Source: Pseudomonas lundensis (GTDB lineage: Bacteria; Pseudomonadota; Gammaproteobacteria; Pseudomonadales; Pseudomonadaceae). Taken from it: a DNA stretch of 64,000 nt. Both the position numbers and the translations under genes were made by a program. Under the pieces are notes generated by a model. The model ran no database searches, was not told where the DNA came from, and saw nothing but the letters and a program-made list of their open reading frames with translations. The stretch covers positions 62,001 through 126,000 of the forward strand of contig NZ_JYKY01000001.1 in assembly GCF_001042985.1 (NCBI RefSeq). Reading direction: 5' to 3'. Below, in pieces: positions 15,225-24,354 of this stretch (position 1 is its first letter; each line of letters begins with the position of its first letter).

Positions 15225-16736
15225 CTAAGCGACGTTTTGCTCGTGTTGCTGCTCACTGACGCTGACAACCCTGTTTCTACCGCTGTGCTTGGCTTCATAC
15301 AGCGCTGTATCCGCTTTGCGCACCAGCTCTTGCAGCGTGTCACCGGCTCTCACCTGACGGGTATAAGTGCCCAAACTGATGGTCACTGAGGCGCCTCCAT
15401 CAGTAATCGGCGCCATCCCTTCCACCGCTTTGCGTATCCCTTCGGCAATTTGCCGGGCGCCGCGCGTGTCCGTGTCCACCAGCAACACCGCAAACTCCTC
15501 TCCGCCATAACGCGCTGCCAGATCGGAGGGGCGCCGTACCTGTGATTTGATCCGCTGGGCGACTTTGCGGATGACCTCGTCACCGGCCTGATGCCCGTAG
15601 GTGTCGTTGAACGCCTTGAAGTGATCAATGTCCATCATGATCAGCGAAATACAGCGACCTCCGCGTTGCGCCCGCCGCTATTCCTGGGCTAACCGCGCAT
15701 CCAGCGTCCGACGATTGGCCAAGGTGGTGAGGGGATCAGTGGTGGCCAGCCCTTCGAGTTCGGTTTCAACATGCTGACGCAAGCGCATTTCACGGTTCAG
15801 CATCCAGGTCATCCAGATCAGAGACAGGCATAGCAGCGCAGCAAAGCTACCCACCACCCAGGTGGTCATGCGCCAGCCCTCAAAGATGCTGTCTGTAGAC
15901 AAAGCCACGACGACAACCAAGGGTAAATTGCGAACCCGTGAAAAACTGTACAAGCGCTCTACGCCATAGATGTGCGAGGTTGCGATGAAACTGCCCTCGG
16001 TCTCGTCGAGAAATCGCTGGATGCCGGGCAGGCAACCGACGTAGGTGCCAAAAAGGGGGCGGATAGTCACGGGGTACTGGGTTATCAGCGTCCCGTCACT
16101 GCTCATCAGATTGATAGTGTCATCCGGGCTCAGCTCAAGACTCTGAAACAGCTCATAGAAGTATTCCAGCCTCATTTGTGCAACCCCGACCCCCAAAAAG
16201 GTGCCATCAGGCGCACTGATACGGCGACTGAACGCGATGTTCCAGTCATCCACATCGGGGCCAGTCTTGAAGGGAGGGCTGATAAAGAGCGCATCGCGTG
16301 AGCCATGACGGTGAGCGCTAAAGTACGCTTGATCGCTAAGGTCAGCAGGTGACGCAATGGCGGTGCGCGAGTCGGCGACTAAAATGCCGTTGGCATTGAG
16401 GATGAAAAAACCATCGTCCGAGGGAGCGTCCAGCGCTCTGCTAAACAGGAGCTGGTGCTGAATATCCGCAGGCAGCGTGTTCAGCTCGGCGCTTTGCCAG
16501 GTTTTAATCATCCCGTTCAGCACGTCGTCATAAAGGCGCATGACTTCGCTGATGTTGCGATCAACCAATTGCACGATGTTGGTGGCTGAGCGCGTCGCCT
16601 GTTTTTTGTCGTCGATGTAATCATGGTGAATAAAAAAACCGATGATGCTCAAAATCGCCATGATCGACAGGCTGGCGAAGGTCATGAGCAGGCGTTGGCT
16701 CACGATGTGTTGCTCAGAGGCAGGCCGGGTGTTCAT
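15225..16736 (-). pseudogene. Diguanylate cyclase with dCache-type sensor, interrupted by an amber codon
   Basis: A membrane sensor/GGDEF gene of 504 codons broken by an in-frame TAG at 15678-15680. The upstream part (16736-15678) has a transmembrane helix (about 15-37), a periplasmic dCache-like sensor, a second helix (about 285-307) and the beginning of the GGDEF domain (TDPLTTLANRR). The downstream part, in the same frame, carries DIDHFKAFNDTYGHQAGD, the inhibitory site RPSD and the active-site GGEEF. In the neighbouring paralogue the residue at the TAG is Trp (TEWLRAQR), so one G-to-A change turned TGG into TAG. Unless the amber codon is suppressed, no complete cyclase is made. The start chosen is the ATG at 16736. 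Confidence 0.85.
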
Positions 16737-16822
16737 GAGCGCACAATAAGTACGGCTCGCCAAATTTCAAGGTCTTTGAGTTGAAAAAAATGACCCCATA
16801 ACCAGCGTGCGGGCTGATTGGC

Positions 16823-18316
16823 TCAAGCGTCGCCTGCGGCGTTGCGACTGACCACGCAATTACGCCCGTTTTTCTTGGCCTCATAGAGCGCCTGATCGGC
16901 ACAGTGCAAAAAACGGGTTTGTGAATCGTCCGCGGTTACCTGTTGGGTGCACGTGCCAAGGCTCACGGTGATCGGTATACCCCCCGGTTTAATGGGGGGC
17001 AGTTGCTCAATGGTGTGACGAATACGCTCTGCGAGCTGCGCTGCACCCTCGGCGTGGGTGTCGGGCAGGACCATGGCGAACTCTTCGCCGCCATAACGGG
17101 CAACCAGATCAGTTGAGCGTCGCACGAAAGTCTTCAGGGTTTTGCCAACCAGGCGCAAGGCTTCGTCACCGTAGGGGTGACCGTAAGTGTCATTGAACGA
17201 CTTGAAATGATCGACGTCGATCATGATCAGCGACAGCGGTTTGCGAGTGCGTTGAGCGCGAAGCCACTCAGTCGTGAGGGTTTCATCCAGTTTTCGGCGG
17301 TTGGCCAGTTCGGTAAGCGGGTCGGTGCGGATCATCGCTTCCAGCGTCTGCTCTGCCTTGCGTCGTAATTGCAGTTCGCGACCCAGCAGCCATGTCAGGC
17401 CGAGCAAGGTGATGCACAGCATCAGCGTCACACACCCGACCAACAACGCATTGCGCCGCCAACTGGCGAACACGTCTTCAGTGGCCAGTGAAACCACCAC
17501 CACCAACGGCAGCTTGCCGACCTCAGAAAAACTGTACAGCTCCTCTTGGCCGTGTTTGCTGGAGACCGCAATAAAGCTGCCTTTGTGCTCCTTCAACAGG
17601 CGATTGAAGATCGGGTCGTGGCTCAGATCGTCCCGGGCATTGTCACGGCCGGGTTGCTGGATGAGCAGGGTGCCGTCGGTATTGATCAGGCTGATGGTGC
17701 TGTTGGCCCCGAGATCCAGCTTTTGAAACAACGAGCGAAAGTACTCGACCTTCATTTGGGCGATCGCCACACCCTGGAACGAACCGTCGGCACCGGAAAT
17801 TCGACGGCTGAAGCTGATGCAGCACGCTCCCTGAGTGGCCTCGGTCGGGAAGGGATGGGAGATAAACAGGTCATTGCCGGATGAGTCACGCTGCTCGATA
17901 AAGCTTTGCCAATGACTGTAGTTTTTACCGGGCGTGTAATCGGCAAGGGAGCTGACCACCAGATCGCCTCGGGCGTTGAGCAGGAAAAAGCCACCGTTGT
18001 CGGGTGTTTCTTCAGCTTTATCGAACATCAACATTTGCTTCAGCGGCTGGGAAAGGTTGCCAAGGTCGCCACGTTTCGAGACCCGGATCAGCGCGCTGAG
18101 TGCGGAGTCGTATTGCTCAACGGTGTTTTGAACATCGCGATCGATCAGGCGAACAATATTGAGCGAGGTACGGATGGCCGCCAGTTCAACACTGCGATGC
18201 TCGCGCATCAGCAAAAACGCATTGATGCTGAGAATGGCCATGACGCACGCCGTCATGGCGATCAACAACCAGCCCTGCGTGATCGGTGGTTTAGATGAGT
18301 GGTGGGTTATTGCCAT
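16823..18316 (-). CDS. Membrane-bound diguanylate cyclase with dCache-type sensor
   Basis: Probable cyclic-di-GMP synthase, 497 residues from the ATG at 18316 (MAITHHSSK). Order: N-terminal membrane helix (about 15-37), periplasmic dCache-like domain, second helix (about 270-295), GGDEF domain to the end. The active-site motif is GGEEF, preceded five residues earlier by RSTD, the RxxD allosteric inhibition site; the metal and base-binding segment DVDHFKSFNDTYGHPYGD is intact. No EIAL domain is present, so synthesis rather than breakdown is expected. It is a tandem paralogue of the broken gene that follows it on the same strand after 86 bases. The ligand of the sensor cannot be told from sequence. 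Confidence 0.9.
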   Translation of the reverse strand: MAITHHSSKPPITQGWLLIAMTACVMAILSINAFLLMREHRSVELAAIRTSLNIVRLIDRDVQNTVEQYDSALSALIRVSKRGDLGNLSQPLKQMLMFDKAEETPDNGGFFLLNARGDLVVSSLADYTPGKNYSHWQSFIEQRDSSGNDLFISHPFPTEATQGACCISFSRRISGADGSFQGVAIAQMKVEYFRSLFQKLDLGANSTISLINTDGTLLIQQPGRDNARDDLSHDPIFNRLLKEHKGSFIAVSSKHGQEELYSFSEVGKLPLVVVVSLATEDVFASWRRNALLVGCVTLMLCITLLGLTWLLGRELQLRRKAEQTLEAMIRTDPLTELANRRKLDETLTTEWLRAQRTRKPLSLIMIDVDHFKSFNDTYGHPYGDEALRLVGKTLKTFVRRSTDLVARYGGEEFAMVLPDTHAEGAAQLAERIRHTIEQLPPIKPGGIPITVSLGTCTQQVTADDSQTRFLHCADQALYEAKKNGRNCVVSRNAAGDA

Positions 18317-18361
18317 GCTGCGGTCGGCCTCTAGACAGCCCCTAAATAAGCACACCCCCAC

Positions 18362-18388
18362 AAAAAAGCCAGCGTAAACGCTGGCTTT
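18362..18388 (-). terminator. Terminator after the OprD-type porin
   Basis: Read on the minus strand, a perfect stem AAAGCCAGCG / CGCTGGCTTT with a TTTA loop is followed by a run of T. It begins 11 bases past the porin stop codon. Confidence 0.85.
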
Positions 18389-18398
18389 GTATCAGGGT

Positions 18399-19718
18399 TT
18401 AAAACACATCAAGAGGATAGTCGATGATGACGCGGTATTCATCGACATTGCTGTCGACCGCCTGATACGCCTCATTGCCCCGGTTGGCCGACCAGCGCAA
18501 CGCGACGCCCAGGTCTTTCGCCGGGCCTTCCTGCAGCACATATTTGACGGTCAGGTCGCGTTCCCAGTGTTTGGCGTGCTTGCCGTCAGCGTTGTACCAA
18601 TTGCCGTAACCCACGCTGTTGGGGTCAACCTTGGTCAGGTCAAGTTCACCGCGCGAGTACGAAATCATGGACGTCAGCCCGGCCAGGCCCACGCCGGCAA
18701 AGTCATATTCGTATTGAAGCTTCCACGAGCGTTCGTTCGGCCCGTTGAAGTCCGAATACTGCTGCGAGTTATCCAGATAAACGCTGTCGCCCTGATAGAT
18801 GTAGTCAAACGGCGTGTTGCCATTGACCCGCTGGTACACCGCGGTCACCGTATGCCCGGCGACAGCCACGGCAAAATGCAGGCTGAAGGTGTTGTTGTCG
18901 ATGTCACCCAGCAGGGCCTTGCCTGTGTCCTGAGTGTGATAGAAGTGCAGCCCCGGGTTCAGGCTGACGCTATCGGTCAGGGCGTAGGTGTAATCCAGAT
19001 CGTAGTAGTACTGGTTCCAGATGTCTTGCAGCTCGGCCGCATACAGGTTGCTGGTGAGTTCAGGCACGCCGCTCCACGAGGCGCCAGCCCAGTTCATGTG
19101 CTTGCTGCTCTGACCATCGAGGTTGCCATACATGGTCGTCAGGCGGCGCATGCCGCTCTGGTTGTAAGGTTTTTCGAAGCTGACCTGGCCGCCTTCGAAC
19201 ATCCAGCCATCCAGGCTGTGATTAGTCAGTGTCACACCGCGGAAGGTCTGCGGCAGCATGCGCGTCTCGCCACCGGCGATCACCGGGTTGGTGAGGAACA
19301 TGTCGCCCGCTTTCAACTCAGTGTCAAAGACGCGCATTTTTAGCGCAGCGCCAGCGGACGAAAACGCGGTAGGCGCTTTGCCACTACCGTCGCTGACCGG
19401 CAGGATGCTGCTGCCGTCCGTACCGCCACCACCGTCGAGTTTCAGACCGAGCATGCCGTAAGCGTCTAGCCCGAAGCCCACCACACCTTGGGTAAAGCCC
19501 GACTCGAACCGCCCGATGACCCCTTGGCCCCACTCTTTACTGTCATCCGCTTTGGGGCTGCGAATATCGTGGTTCATGTAGTAATTGCGAAAATGCAGCT
19601 TGAGGCTCGAACCTTCAAAAAAGCCGTCTTTGGCCGTTTCATCATCGGCGTAAGTAAGGGTCGGGATCGTTGCAGCCAGCGCTAGGAATAGCGGGCTGAA
19701 GTTGAGTGCGTTCTTCAC
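18399..19718 (-). CDS. OprD-family outer membrane porin
   Basis: Substrate-specific 18-stranded outer-membrane channel of the OprD/Occ family for small carboxylates, amino acids or peptides. 439 residues with a signal peptide cleaved about residue 24 (TLTYA-DD). Family features are the N-terminal [20 protein letters not shown], the segment [36 protein letters not shown], and the C-terminal [14 protein letters not shown] ending in aromatic Phe. Which Occ subgroup it belongs to, and thus its substrate, I cannot decide. It stands alone with its own terminator; the upstream region shows no obvious operator. Confidence 0.93.
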   Translation of the reverse strand: MKNALNFSPLFLALAATIPTLTYADDETAKDGFFEGSSLKLHFRNYYMNHDIRSPKADDSKEWGQGVIGRFESGFTQGVVGFGLDAYGMLGLKLDGGGGTDGSSILPVSDGSGKAPTAFSSAGAALKMRVFDTELKAGDMFLTNPVIAGGETRMLPQTFRGVTLTNHSLDGWMFEGGQVSFEKPYNQSGMRRLTTMYGNLDGQSSKHMNWAGASWSGVPELTSNLYAAELQDIWNQYYYDLDYTYALTDSVSLNPGLHFYHTQDTGKALLGDIDNNTFSLHFAVAVAGHTVTAVYQRVNGNTPFDYIYQGDSVYLDNSQQYSDFNGPNERSWKLQYEYDFAGVGLAGLTSMISYSRGELDLTKVDPNSVGYGNWYNADGKHAKHWERDLTVKYVLQEGPAKDLGVALRWSANRGNEAYQAVDSNVDEYRVIIDYPLDVF

Positions 19719-19817
19719 CGGTCAGTAGCTCCTTTTAGGTGATGGCAGTTTTTATTTTCGTTAGAAACTCGGACTATTTTTGAAAGACGCCAAACGCCGT
19801 GACGGCTTTTTGAGAGC

Positions 19818-19846
19818 AAAAAAAAGCCGCTATAGTAGCGGCTTTT
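19818..19846 (-). terminator. Terminator after the small secreted protein gene
   Basis: Eleven-base perfect stem AAAAGCCGCTA / TAGCGGCTTTT with a three-base loop; on the minus strand it runs into eight T. It ends the 74-residue gene that stops at 19909, and also keeps that transcript out of the porin promoter region. Confidence 0.85.
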
Positions 19847-19908
19847 GAAACAATCAGTCACATATAAAGGCCGTGACTGACTGGGTCGGGAAGACTTCCT
19901 GGAAGGAA

Positions 19909-20133
19909 TCAGCTGTCCTTGCTGTCATCGCTGGTGCTGGCTTTAACCTGTGTGTGCTGAGGCTGTGCCTCGTGTTGGTGGCTGGCGGCGAGTTCTTTTT
20001 GGTGCTGTTCAAAGGCGGCTGCGCGGGCTGCATTTTGTGCAACAAACGCTGGCGATTCTTCCGCCATGGCCAAAGGCGACAACAACAAAGACGACAAAGC
20101 GAAAACGCTGGCCATACCCATACTGCTGGACAT
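19909..20133 (-). CDS. Small His/Gln-rich secreted protein of unknown function
   Basis: 74 residues from the ATG at 20133, chosen because AAGAAGG lies nine bases upstream and because it gives a signal peptide (hydrophobic core MASVFALSSLLLSPLAMA, probable cleavage AMA-EE). The mature part of about 52 residues is hydrophilic, rich in Ala, Gln, His and Ser, with several histidines in EQHQKELAASHQHEAQPQHT and an acidic end DDSKDS. It is likely periplasmic. A metal-binding role is conceivable from the histidines but is only a guess; I recognise no family. It has its own terminator. Confidence 0.6.
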   Translation of the reverse strand: MSSSMGMASVFALSSLLLSPLAMAEESPAFVAQNAARAAAFEQHQKELAASHQHEAQPQHTQVKASTSDDSKDS

Positions 20134-20443
20134 TTCAAAGACCTTCTTGCTGAGCAAGTTCTGTGTGGTGCGATCAAAATATAGGCAACCCCCACCCCGA
20201 AAAAGCCCTGCTCTGGATAAGGACTTTTGCGTTTTGAGTAACAAACGTCAAGACGGGCGGACTAGAGGCAGTGCGCCGATCCAGCGTTTCATCAGCCCCG
20301 TTCAATCTTTTCCTTCACCGAGATGCGGGCGGCAATCAGGCTTGAATCACAGCCGTACTTAACCCTAAAGAAAACAAGGTTTTGGCCGATGCGCTGGTTA
20401 TTAGAGAGGGGCGTCGATGCGTCTCTGGATCGGGGGGATGTGA
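20134..20443. other. 310-base divergent intergenic region
   Basis: Lies between the minus-strand small secreted protein and the plus-strand fimbrial-like small protein and must hold the promoters of both. No clear operator, repeat or RNA structure was seen. A GGGGGG run at 20430-20437 serves as ribosome-binding site of the downstream gene. Confidence 0.4.
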
Positions 20444-20779
20444 ATGAAAGTATGTGCGCTGGGGCTGGCGGCTTGTGTGTTGTTCGGGCTGTCCAATGAG
20501 GCGGTGTCTGAAACGGCTGCCATGAGTGGCACCGTCCATTTTCAAGGCAGGATTGTGGAAGCAGGGTGTGAGCATGGTCGTTCGGGAACCGTGGAATATG
20601 GCAATAAAACGCAGTTGATCGAAGTCGCGCCCAATGTGGTGTTGGCGGTGAACATGGCGAGCAATGCCTGCCGCACGGGACATTTACCGTTTGTCGCGTC
20701 CTATCAGAAGCTAAACACTCCCGCCTACAGTGAAGAGCAAGGTGTGCGCAACGGCGTGCTGACTATTTCCTACCTCTGA
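20444..20779 (+). CDS. Small secreted protein with a fimbrial-type N-terminal motif
   Basis: 111 residues with a signal peptide (cleavage about residue 22-25). The mature start GTVHFQGRIVEAGCEHG resembles the first strand and first cysteine of type 1 pilin subunits (GxVxFxGxIxxxxC), and a second cysteine follows in NACRTGH, compatible with one disulphide. However it is much shorter than a full pilin (about 150-180 residues) and no chaperone or usher genes are nearby. It may be a shortened pilin-like protein or an unrelated beta-rich periplasmic protein. The ATG is preceded by a G-rich ribosome-binding site. Confidence 0.65.
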   Translation: MKVCALGLAACVLFGLSNEAVSETAAMSGTVHFQGRIVEAGCEHGRSGTVEYGNKTQLIEVAPNVVLAVNMASNACRTGHLPFVASYQKLNTPAYSEEQGVRNGVLTISYL

Positions 20780-20850
20780 GTGCAACGCGGGGAGAGGATG
20801 GCAGGTATACTGCGCGGCTTTCTTCCTACCCCGCATCCTCCGGAGCTTTC

Positions 20851-21096
20851 ATGACTTCCTCCAAACAACCGACGGCTCCTGAAACCCTCGCGGCTGAACA
20901 GGCCGAGCTGAAAGCCACTGCGAACGCCGCCGACAAATCGGCAGTTCCTGCATTCAGCTTTCCGTTCAACCCGTCGGCCTTCGCCCAGGCCAAAAAAGAC
21001 AACCAGCCCTGGTATCAAAAGTCGGGCAAGGGCGGTCATGACAAAACCCCGGGCGCGCCACCCCATGGCACCCGTAAAACCATGGGCAAACGTTAA
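20851..21096 (+). CDS. Small conserved-looking hypothetical protein
   Basis: 81 residues, hydrophilic, rich in Ala, Lys, Pro and Gly, with the central segment FSFPFNPSAFAQAKKDNQ and a basic, probably disordered C-terminus (HGTRKTMGKR). No signal peptide or membrane helix. A CGGAG ribosome-binding site lies eight bases before the ATG and a TATACT box at 20807-20812 could be its -10 element. Codon use is like the neighbouring genes. I do not recognise a function. Confidence 0.65.
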   Translation: MTSSKQPTAPETLAAEQAELKATANAADKSAVPAFSFPFNPSAFAQAKKDNQPWYQKSGKGGHDKTPGAPPHGTRKTMGKR

Positions 21097-21248
21097 TTTT
21101 TGACGTCGGAAAACCGGCGCATATCGCCGATTTTCAGTGGTTTACCGATTAACGTCGGCGAACCTGCGCCAGATCAGTATTTCGTTAATGGGTGCGCTTA
21201 GAGTCGACAGCCCTGCCGACTCCTCCCAATATTTCGAGCGCGCCTGTT

Positions 21249-22835
21249 ATGAAAATCAATCTACCGATTACCGGCCGATCCGTTGATTTTGCACCCGACG
21301 CTAACATCCTCTCCACCACCGACCTCGACAGCCGTATCACCTACGCCAACCCCGACTTTATAAACGTCAGCGGGTATGAGTTGAGTGAGTTGCTGGGCAG
21401 CCCCCACAACGTGCTGCGTCACCCCGACATGCCCGCCGCTGCCTTCAGCCATATGTGGCAGACGCTCAAGGCTGGACGCTCATGGATGGGGATGGTGAAA
21501 AACCGCTGCAAGAATGGCGACCATTATTGGGTCAGCGCCTACGTCACGCCGGTCATGCAAAACGGCGAAACCGTCGAGTATCAATCGGTGCGTACTCACC
21601 CAACCCCGGAGCGGGTTGCGGTGGCTGAAGCGTGTTATGCCGGTCTGCGCGCAGGGCCGATGCCGCTGTGGAAGCGTCTGCCCACGTTGGGGTTGACCAG
21701 CAAAATAGCGTTATTGGTCAGTGCCGTGTTGGGTGCTGTCATGGCGATCGGCACGGTGATGTTGCCGCAGATTAATCCGCCAGCGGGTTTAGGGCTCTGG
21801 CTGGCGGGCAGCGTGCTCAGTTCGGCCGCCATCGCATGGGTGCTCAAACCTTTGAACGCTTTGGCCCGTCGCGCCAAGGACGTGGGGGATAACCCATTGA
21901 GCCAGCAGATCTATACCGGCCGCCAAGACGAACTCGGGCAGATCGAGTTCGCACTGCACATGTTGCAAGCCCAGGTCGGGGCTGTGGTCGGGCGTATCGG
22001 TGACGCTTCCCAGCGCTTGGCCGGGCACGCCGGTGAACTGGTGGAACACCTGCAAAGCAGCCACAACAGCACCCTGCATCAGCAACTGGAAACCGATCAG
22101 GTCGCCATCGCCATTAATGAAATGGCGGCCAGCGTGGCCCAAGTGGCAAACAATGCGCAGCAGGCTTCGCAGGCGGCTGATCGTGTCGAGCATGAAACCC
22201 GCGAAGGCTACGACCTGGTGATCAGAAGTCGCACCTCGGCGCAGCATTTGGCCACTGAACTGGTGCGAGCCACTGAAGTGGTTCATCACCTCGAAAACCA
22301 CAGCAGTGATATTTCATCGGTGTTGGAGGTCATACGCAGCATTGCGGAGCAAACCAACCTGCTGGCGCTCAACGCCGCCATTGAAGCGGCCCGTGCGGGC
22401 GATCAGGGGCGCGGATTTGCGGTTGTGGCGGACGAAGTGCGCGGTCTGGCGCAGCGCACTCAGCAGTCCACCAGCGAAATTCAGCAGATGATCAGCACCC
22501 TGCAAAACGGTGCGCGGGCCGCGGTGCAGGTGATGCAGCAAAGCAGCGAGTACGCGCAAAGCAGCGCCAGCCAAGCGCAATTGGCCAGCAGTGCGCTGGA
22601 CGGCATCAGCCTGCAAATCAAAAGAATCACCGAAATGAGCGTGCAGATAGCCTCGGCCGTCGAAGAGCAAAGCGTGGTCAGTGAAGACATCAACCGCAAC
22701 ATCGCGGGGATTCGCAGCGCCTGTGAGGTCACGGTCAACGCCGGGCAACAGAGCCAGCGCAACTCCGGGGATGTGTCCGCTCTGGCGGCAGCCTTGCGCA
22801 GTCTGGCTCAGGACTTCTGGCAGTCCCGGCGCTAG
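21249..22835 (+). CDS. aer: Aer-like aerotaxis receptor (PAS-HAMP-MCP)
   Basis: Membrane-anchored chemoreceptor that senses redox state through a cytoplasmic PAS domain, probably binding FAD, and signals to CheA/CheW. 528 residues from the ATG at 21249. The PAS domain (about 20-120) has the Aer signature [18 protein letters not shown] and [14 protein letters not shown]. Two adjacent hydrophobic stretches (about 150-200) form the membrane anchor, with no periplasmic domain, followed by HAMP and the MCP signalling hairpin [19 protein letters not shown]. An upstream in-frame codon at 21192 would add 19 residues not seen in Aer. A CheV gene lies 0.5 kb away on the other strand. Confidence 0.88.
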   Translation: MKINLPITGRSVDFAPDANILSTTDLDSRITYANPDFINVSGYELSELLGSPHNVLRHPDMPAAAFSHMWQTLKAGRSWMGMVKNRCKNGDHYWVSAYVTPVMQNGETVEYQSVRTHPTPERVAVAEACYAGLRAGPMPLWKRLPTLGLTSKIALLVSAVLGAVMAIGTVMLPQINPPAGLGLWLAGSVLSSAAIAWVLKPLNALARRAKDVGDNPLSQQIYTGRQDELGQIEFALHMLQAQVGAVVGRIGDASQRLAGHAGELVEHLQSSHNSTLHQQLETDQVAIAINEMAASVAQVANNAQQASQAADRVEHETREGYDLVIRSRTSAQHLATELVRATEVVHHLENHSSDISSVLEVIRSIAEQTNLLALNAAIEAARAGDQGRGFAVVADEVRGLAQRTQQSTSEIQQMISTLQNGARAAVQVMQQSSEYAQSSASQAQLASSALDGISLQIKRITEMSVQIASAVEEQSVVSEDINRNIAGIRSACEVTVNAGQQSQRNSGDVSALAAALRSLAQDFWQSRR

Positions 22836-22839
22836 GCCG

Positions 22840-23316
22840 TCACAGCGTTTCGCGCTGGACCCAAACCATGCCGTGGCGGGCGTACAGGTTGCGGGCCTTG
22901 AGGTTGTGCTCCATGACCTTGAGGTCGACACAGGCTTCGCCACGCTGGCGGAACGCAAGAAACACATGTTCCAGCAGCGTGCTGCCCAGTCCGCGCCCGC
23001 GATACGCAGGGTGAACCACCAAATCCTTCAGGTACGCGCTGGTCCAGGCCTGCGCAACCCCCACCACGCGTGCGGCGTGTCGCAGCACAAAACACAGCGT
23101 GGGATCGTAGTCGGCATCGCGGCCCAGCGCCTGCTGCCATGCCTGCAAGGGGAGCACGCTGCCCTGTCCGTCGGCGTAGCCCGCAACAAGCAAGGCATGA
23201 ACCGGCTCAATCAGGCTCGGGTTGAGGGTGCTCAGCGTGAAGCCTTCAGGCCAGGGCTGAGCGGGCGGCAAAGGGGCGCGCAAGTCCTTGCGCAGCAGCA
23301 GGCACGCCCCGCTCAC
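22840..23316 (-). CDS. GNAT-family N-acetyltransferase
   Basis: 158 residues from the GTG at 23316, which follows the cheV stop by four bases and has AAGGG upstream; an alternative TTG at 23358 would overlap cheV by 38 bases. The acetyl-CoA binding signature is clear: LKDLVVHPAYRGRGLGSTLLEHV (motif A, RxxGxG as RGRGLG) and the C-terminal NLKARNLYARHGM (motif B). Substrate unknown. The gene is probably co-transcribed with cheV, though a functional link is not implied. Confidence 0.85.
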   Translation of the reverse strand: MSGACLLLRKDLRAPLPPAQPWPEGFTLSTLNPSLIEPVHALLVAGYADGQGSVLPLQAWQQALGRDADYDPTLCFVLRHAARVVGVAQAWTSAYLKDLVVHPAYRGRGLGSTLLEHVFLAFRQRGEACVDLKVMEHNLKARNLYARHGMVWVQRETL

Positions 23317-23320
23317 GGGT

Positions 23321-24223
23321 TCAATACCCTTGAGCAGCGACGGTACGGGCAGCTTCAATCAGGCACTTGGTCAGGTCTGGCGACGAGAACTTGGTCAGCA
23401 CCGCATTTGCCCCGGAGAGGCGCGCTTTCTCGCTGTTCATGGCGCTGTTGAGCGAGGTGTGCAACAACACATACAAGTGATTGAAGTCCGGGGTTTCGCG
23501 CAGCGTTCGGGTGAAGGCGTAGCCATCCATCTCGGACATTTCGATGTCCGACACCACCAGGTTGATCTGATCTTTCGTGCCCTGCAGTTCCAGCAAGCGG
23601 TCGATAGCTTCTTTGGCGCTGCGAGCGGTATGGCACTGCAAGCCCAGATTGCGCAGGGTAATCACAGATTGTTGCAGGGCGACCTGACTGTCATCGACCA
23701 CCAGAATCCGTGCATTGGCCAGCAATTGCGCTTCTTCCATGGTCACGGCGTCCGGGTCCTCAACGATCTGTGAAGGCGCAATGCCGTGAATCACTTTTTC
23801 GAGGTCCAGCACCTGCACCAGCACGTCATCGACCCGTGTCACGCCGGTAATGAACGAGCGCGAACCGCCCGAACCATAGGGCGGCGGGCGGATGTCGGTA
23901 CTCAGGCAATGAATGATCTTGCTCACCGCCTGCACATGCAGCCCCTGCTTGGAGCGGCTGACATCCGTGACGATCAGGCAGCCTCCGTTGGGGTCTTCCA
24001 GCGGCTGCTCACCGATGGCGCGACTCAAGTCAATCACCGCCAGCGACGCCCCGCGCAGCACGGCAATGCCTTTCACATGCGGGTGCGACTCCGGCATTTT
24101 CGTCAGTGGCGGGCAGGGGATGATTTCGCTGACCTTGAGCAAGTTAATCGCCATCAGCTTGCCGCTGCGCAAAGTGAACAGCAGAAGCGAAAGAGAATCT
24201 GCGCGGGCGTTGTGGGATGACAT
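23321..24223 (-). CDS. cheV: Chemotaxis protein CheV (CheW-receiver fusion)
   Basis: Coupling protein with a phosphorylatable receiver, linking chemoreceptors to CheA and tuning adaptation. 300 residues from the ATG at 24223 (MSSHNARADS), with AGAAGG upstream. The N-terminal CheW domain (about 15-155) has NLLKVSEIIPCPPLTKMPESHP and GASLAVIDLSRAIG. The receiver domain (about 170-295) has the acidic pair in ILVVDDSQ, the phospho-acceptor Asp in LVVSDIEMSEMDG and the later Thr/Lys positions (LLHTSLNS, LTKFSSPDL). Orphan relative to a che operon in this window. Confidence 0.92.
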   Translation of the reverse strand: MSSHNARADSLSLLLFTLRSGKLMAINLLKVSEIIPCPPLTKMPESHPHVKGIAVLRGASLAVIDLSRAIGEQPLEDPNGGCLIVTDVSRSKQGLHVQAVSKIIHCLSTDIRPPPYGSGGSRSFITGVTRVDDVLVQVLDLEKVIHGIAPSQIVEDPDAVTMEEAQLLANARILVVDDSQVALQQSVITLRNLGLQCHTARSAKEAIDRLLELQGTKDQINLVVSDIEMSEMDGYAFTRTLRETPDFNHLYVLLHTSLNSAMNSEKARLSGANAVLTKFSSPDLTKCLIEAARTVAAQGY

Positions 24224-24354
24224 AAAAACCTTCTGTGTAAAGAGATGCGCGCGGGCCATAAGCCAACAGCGGCGAGCGATACAGGGTTATCGACCTGATT
24301 GGAAGGGTCTTTAGCAAAACCCCCGGATCAATCCCGGTTTAGGGTGGATGACGT

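Noticed and set aside
19854..20195. 113-codon minus-strand frame overlapping the small secreted protein
   Set aside because: The other frame has a signal peptide, a ribosome-binding site and a terminator at proper distance; this one has none.
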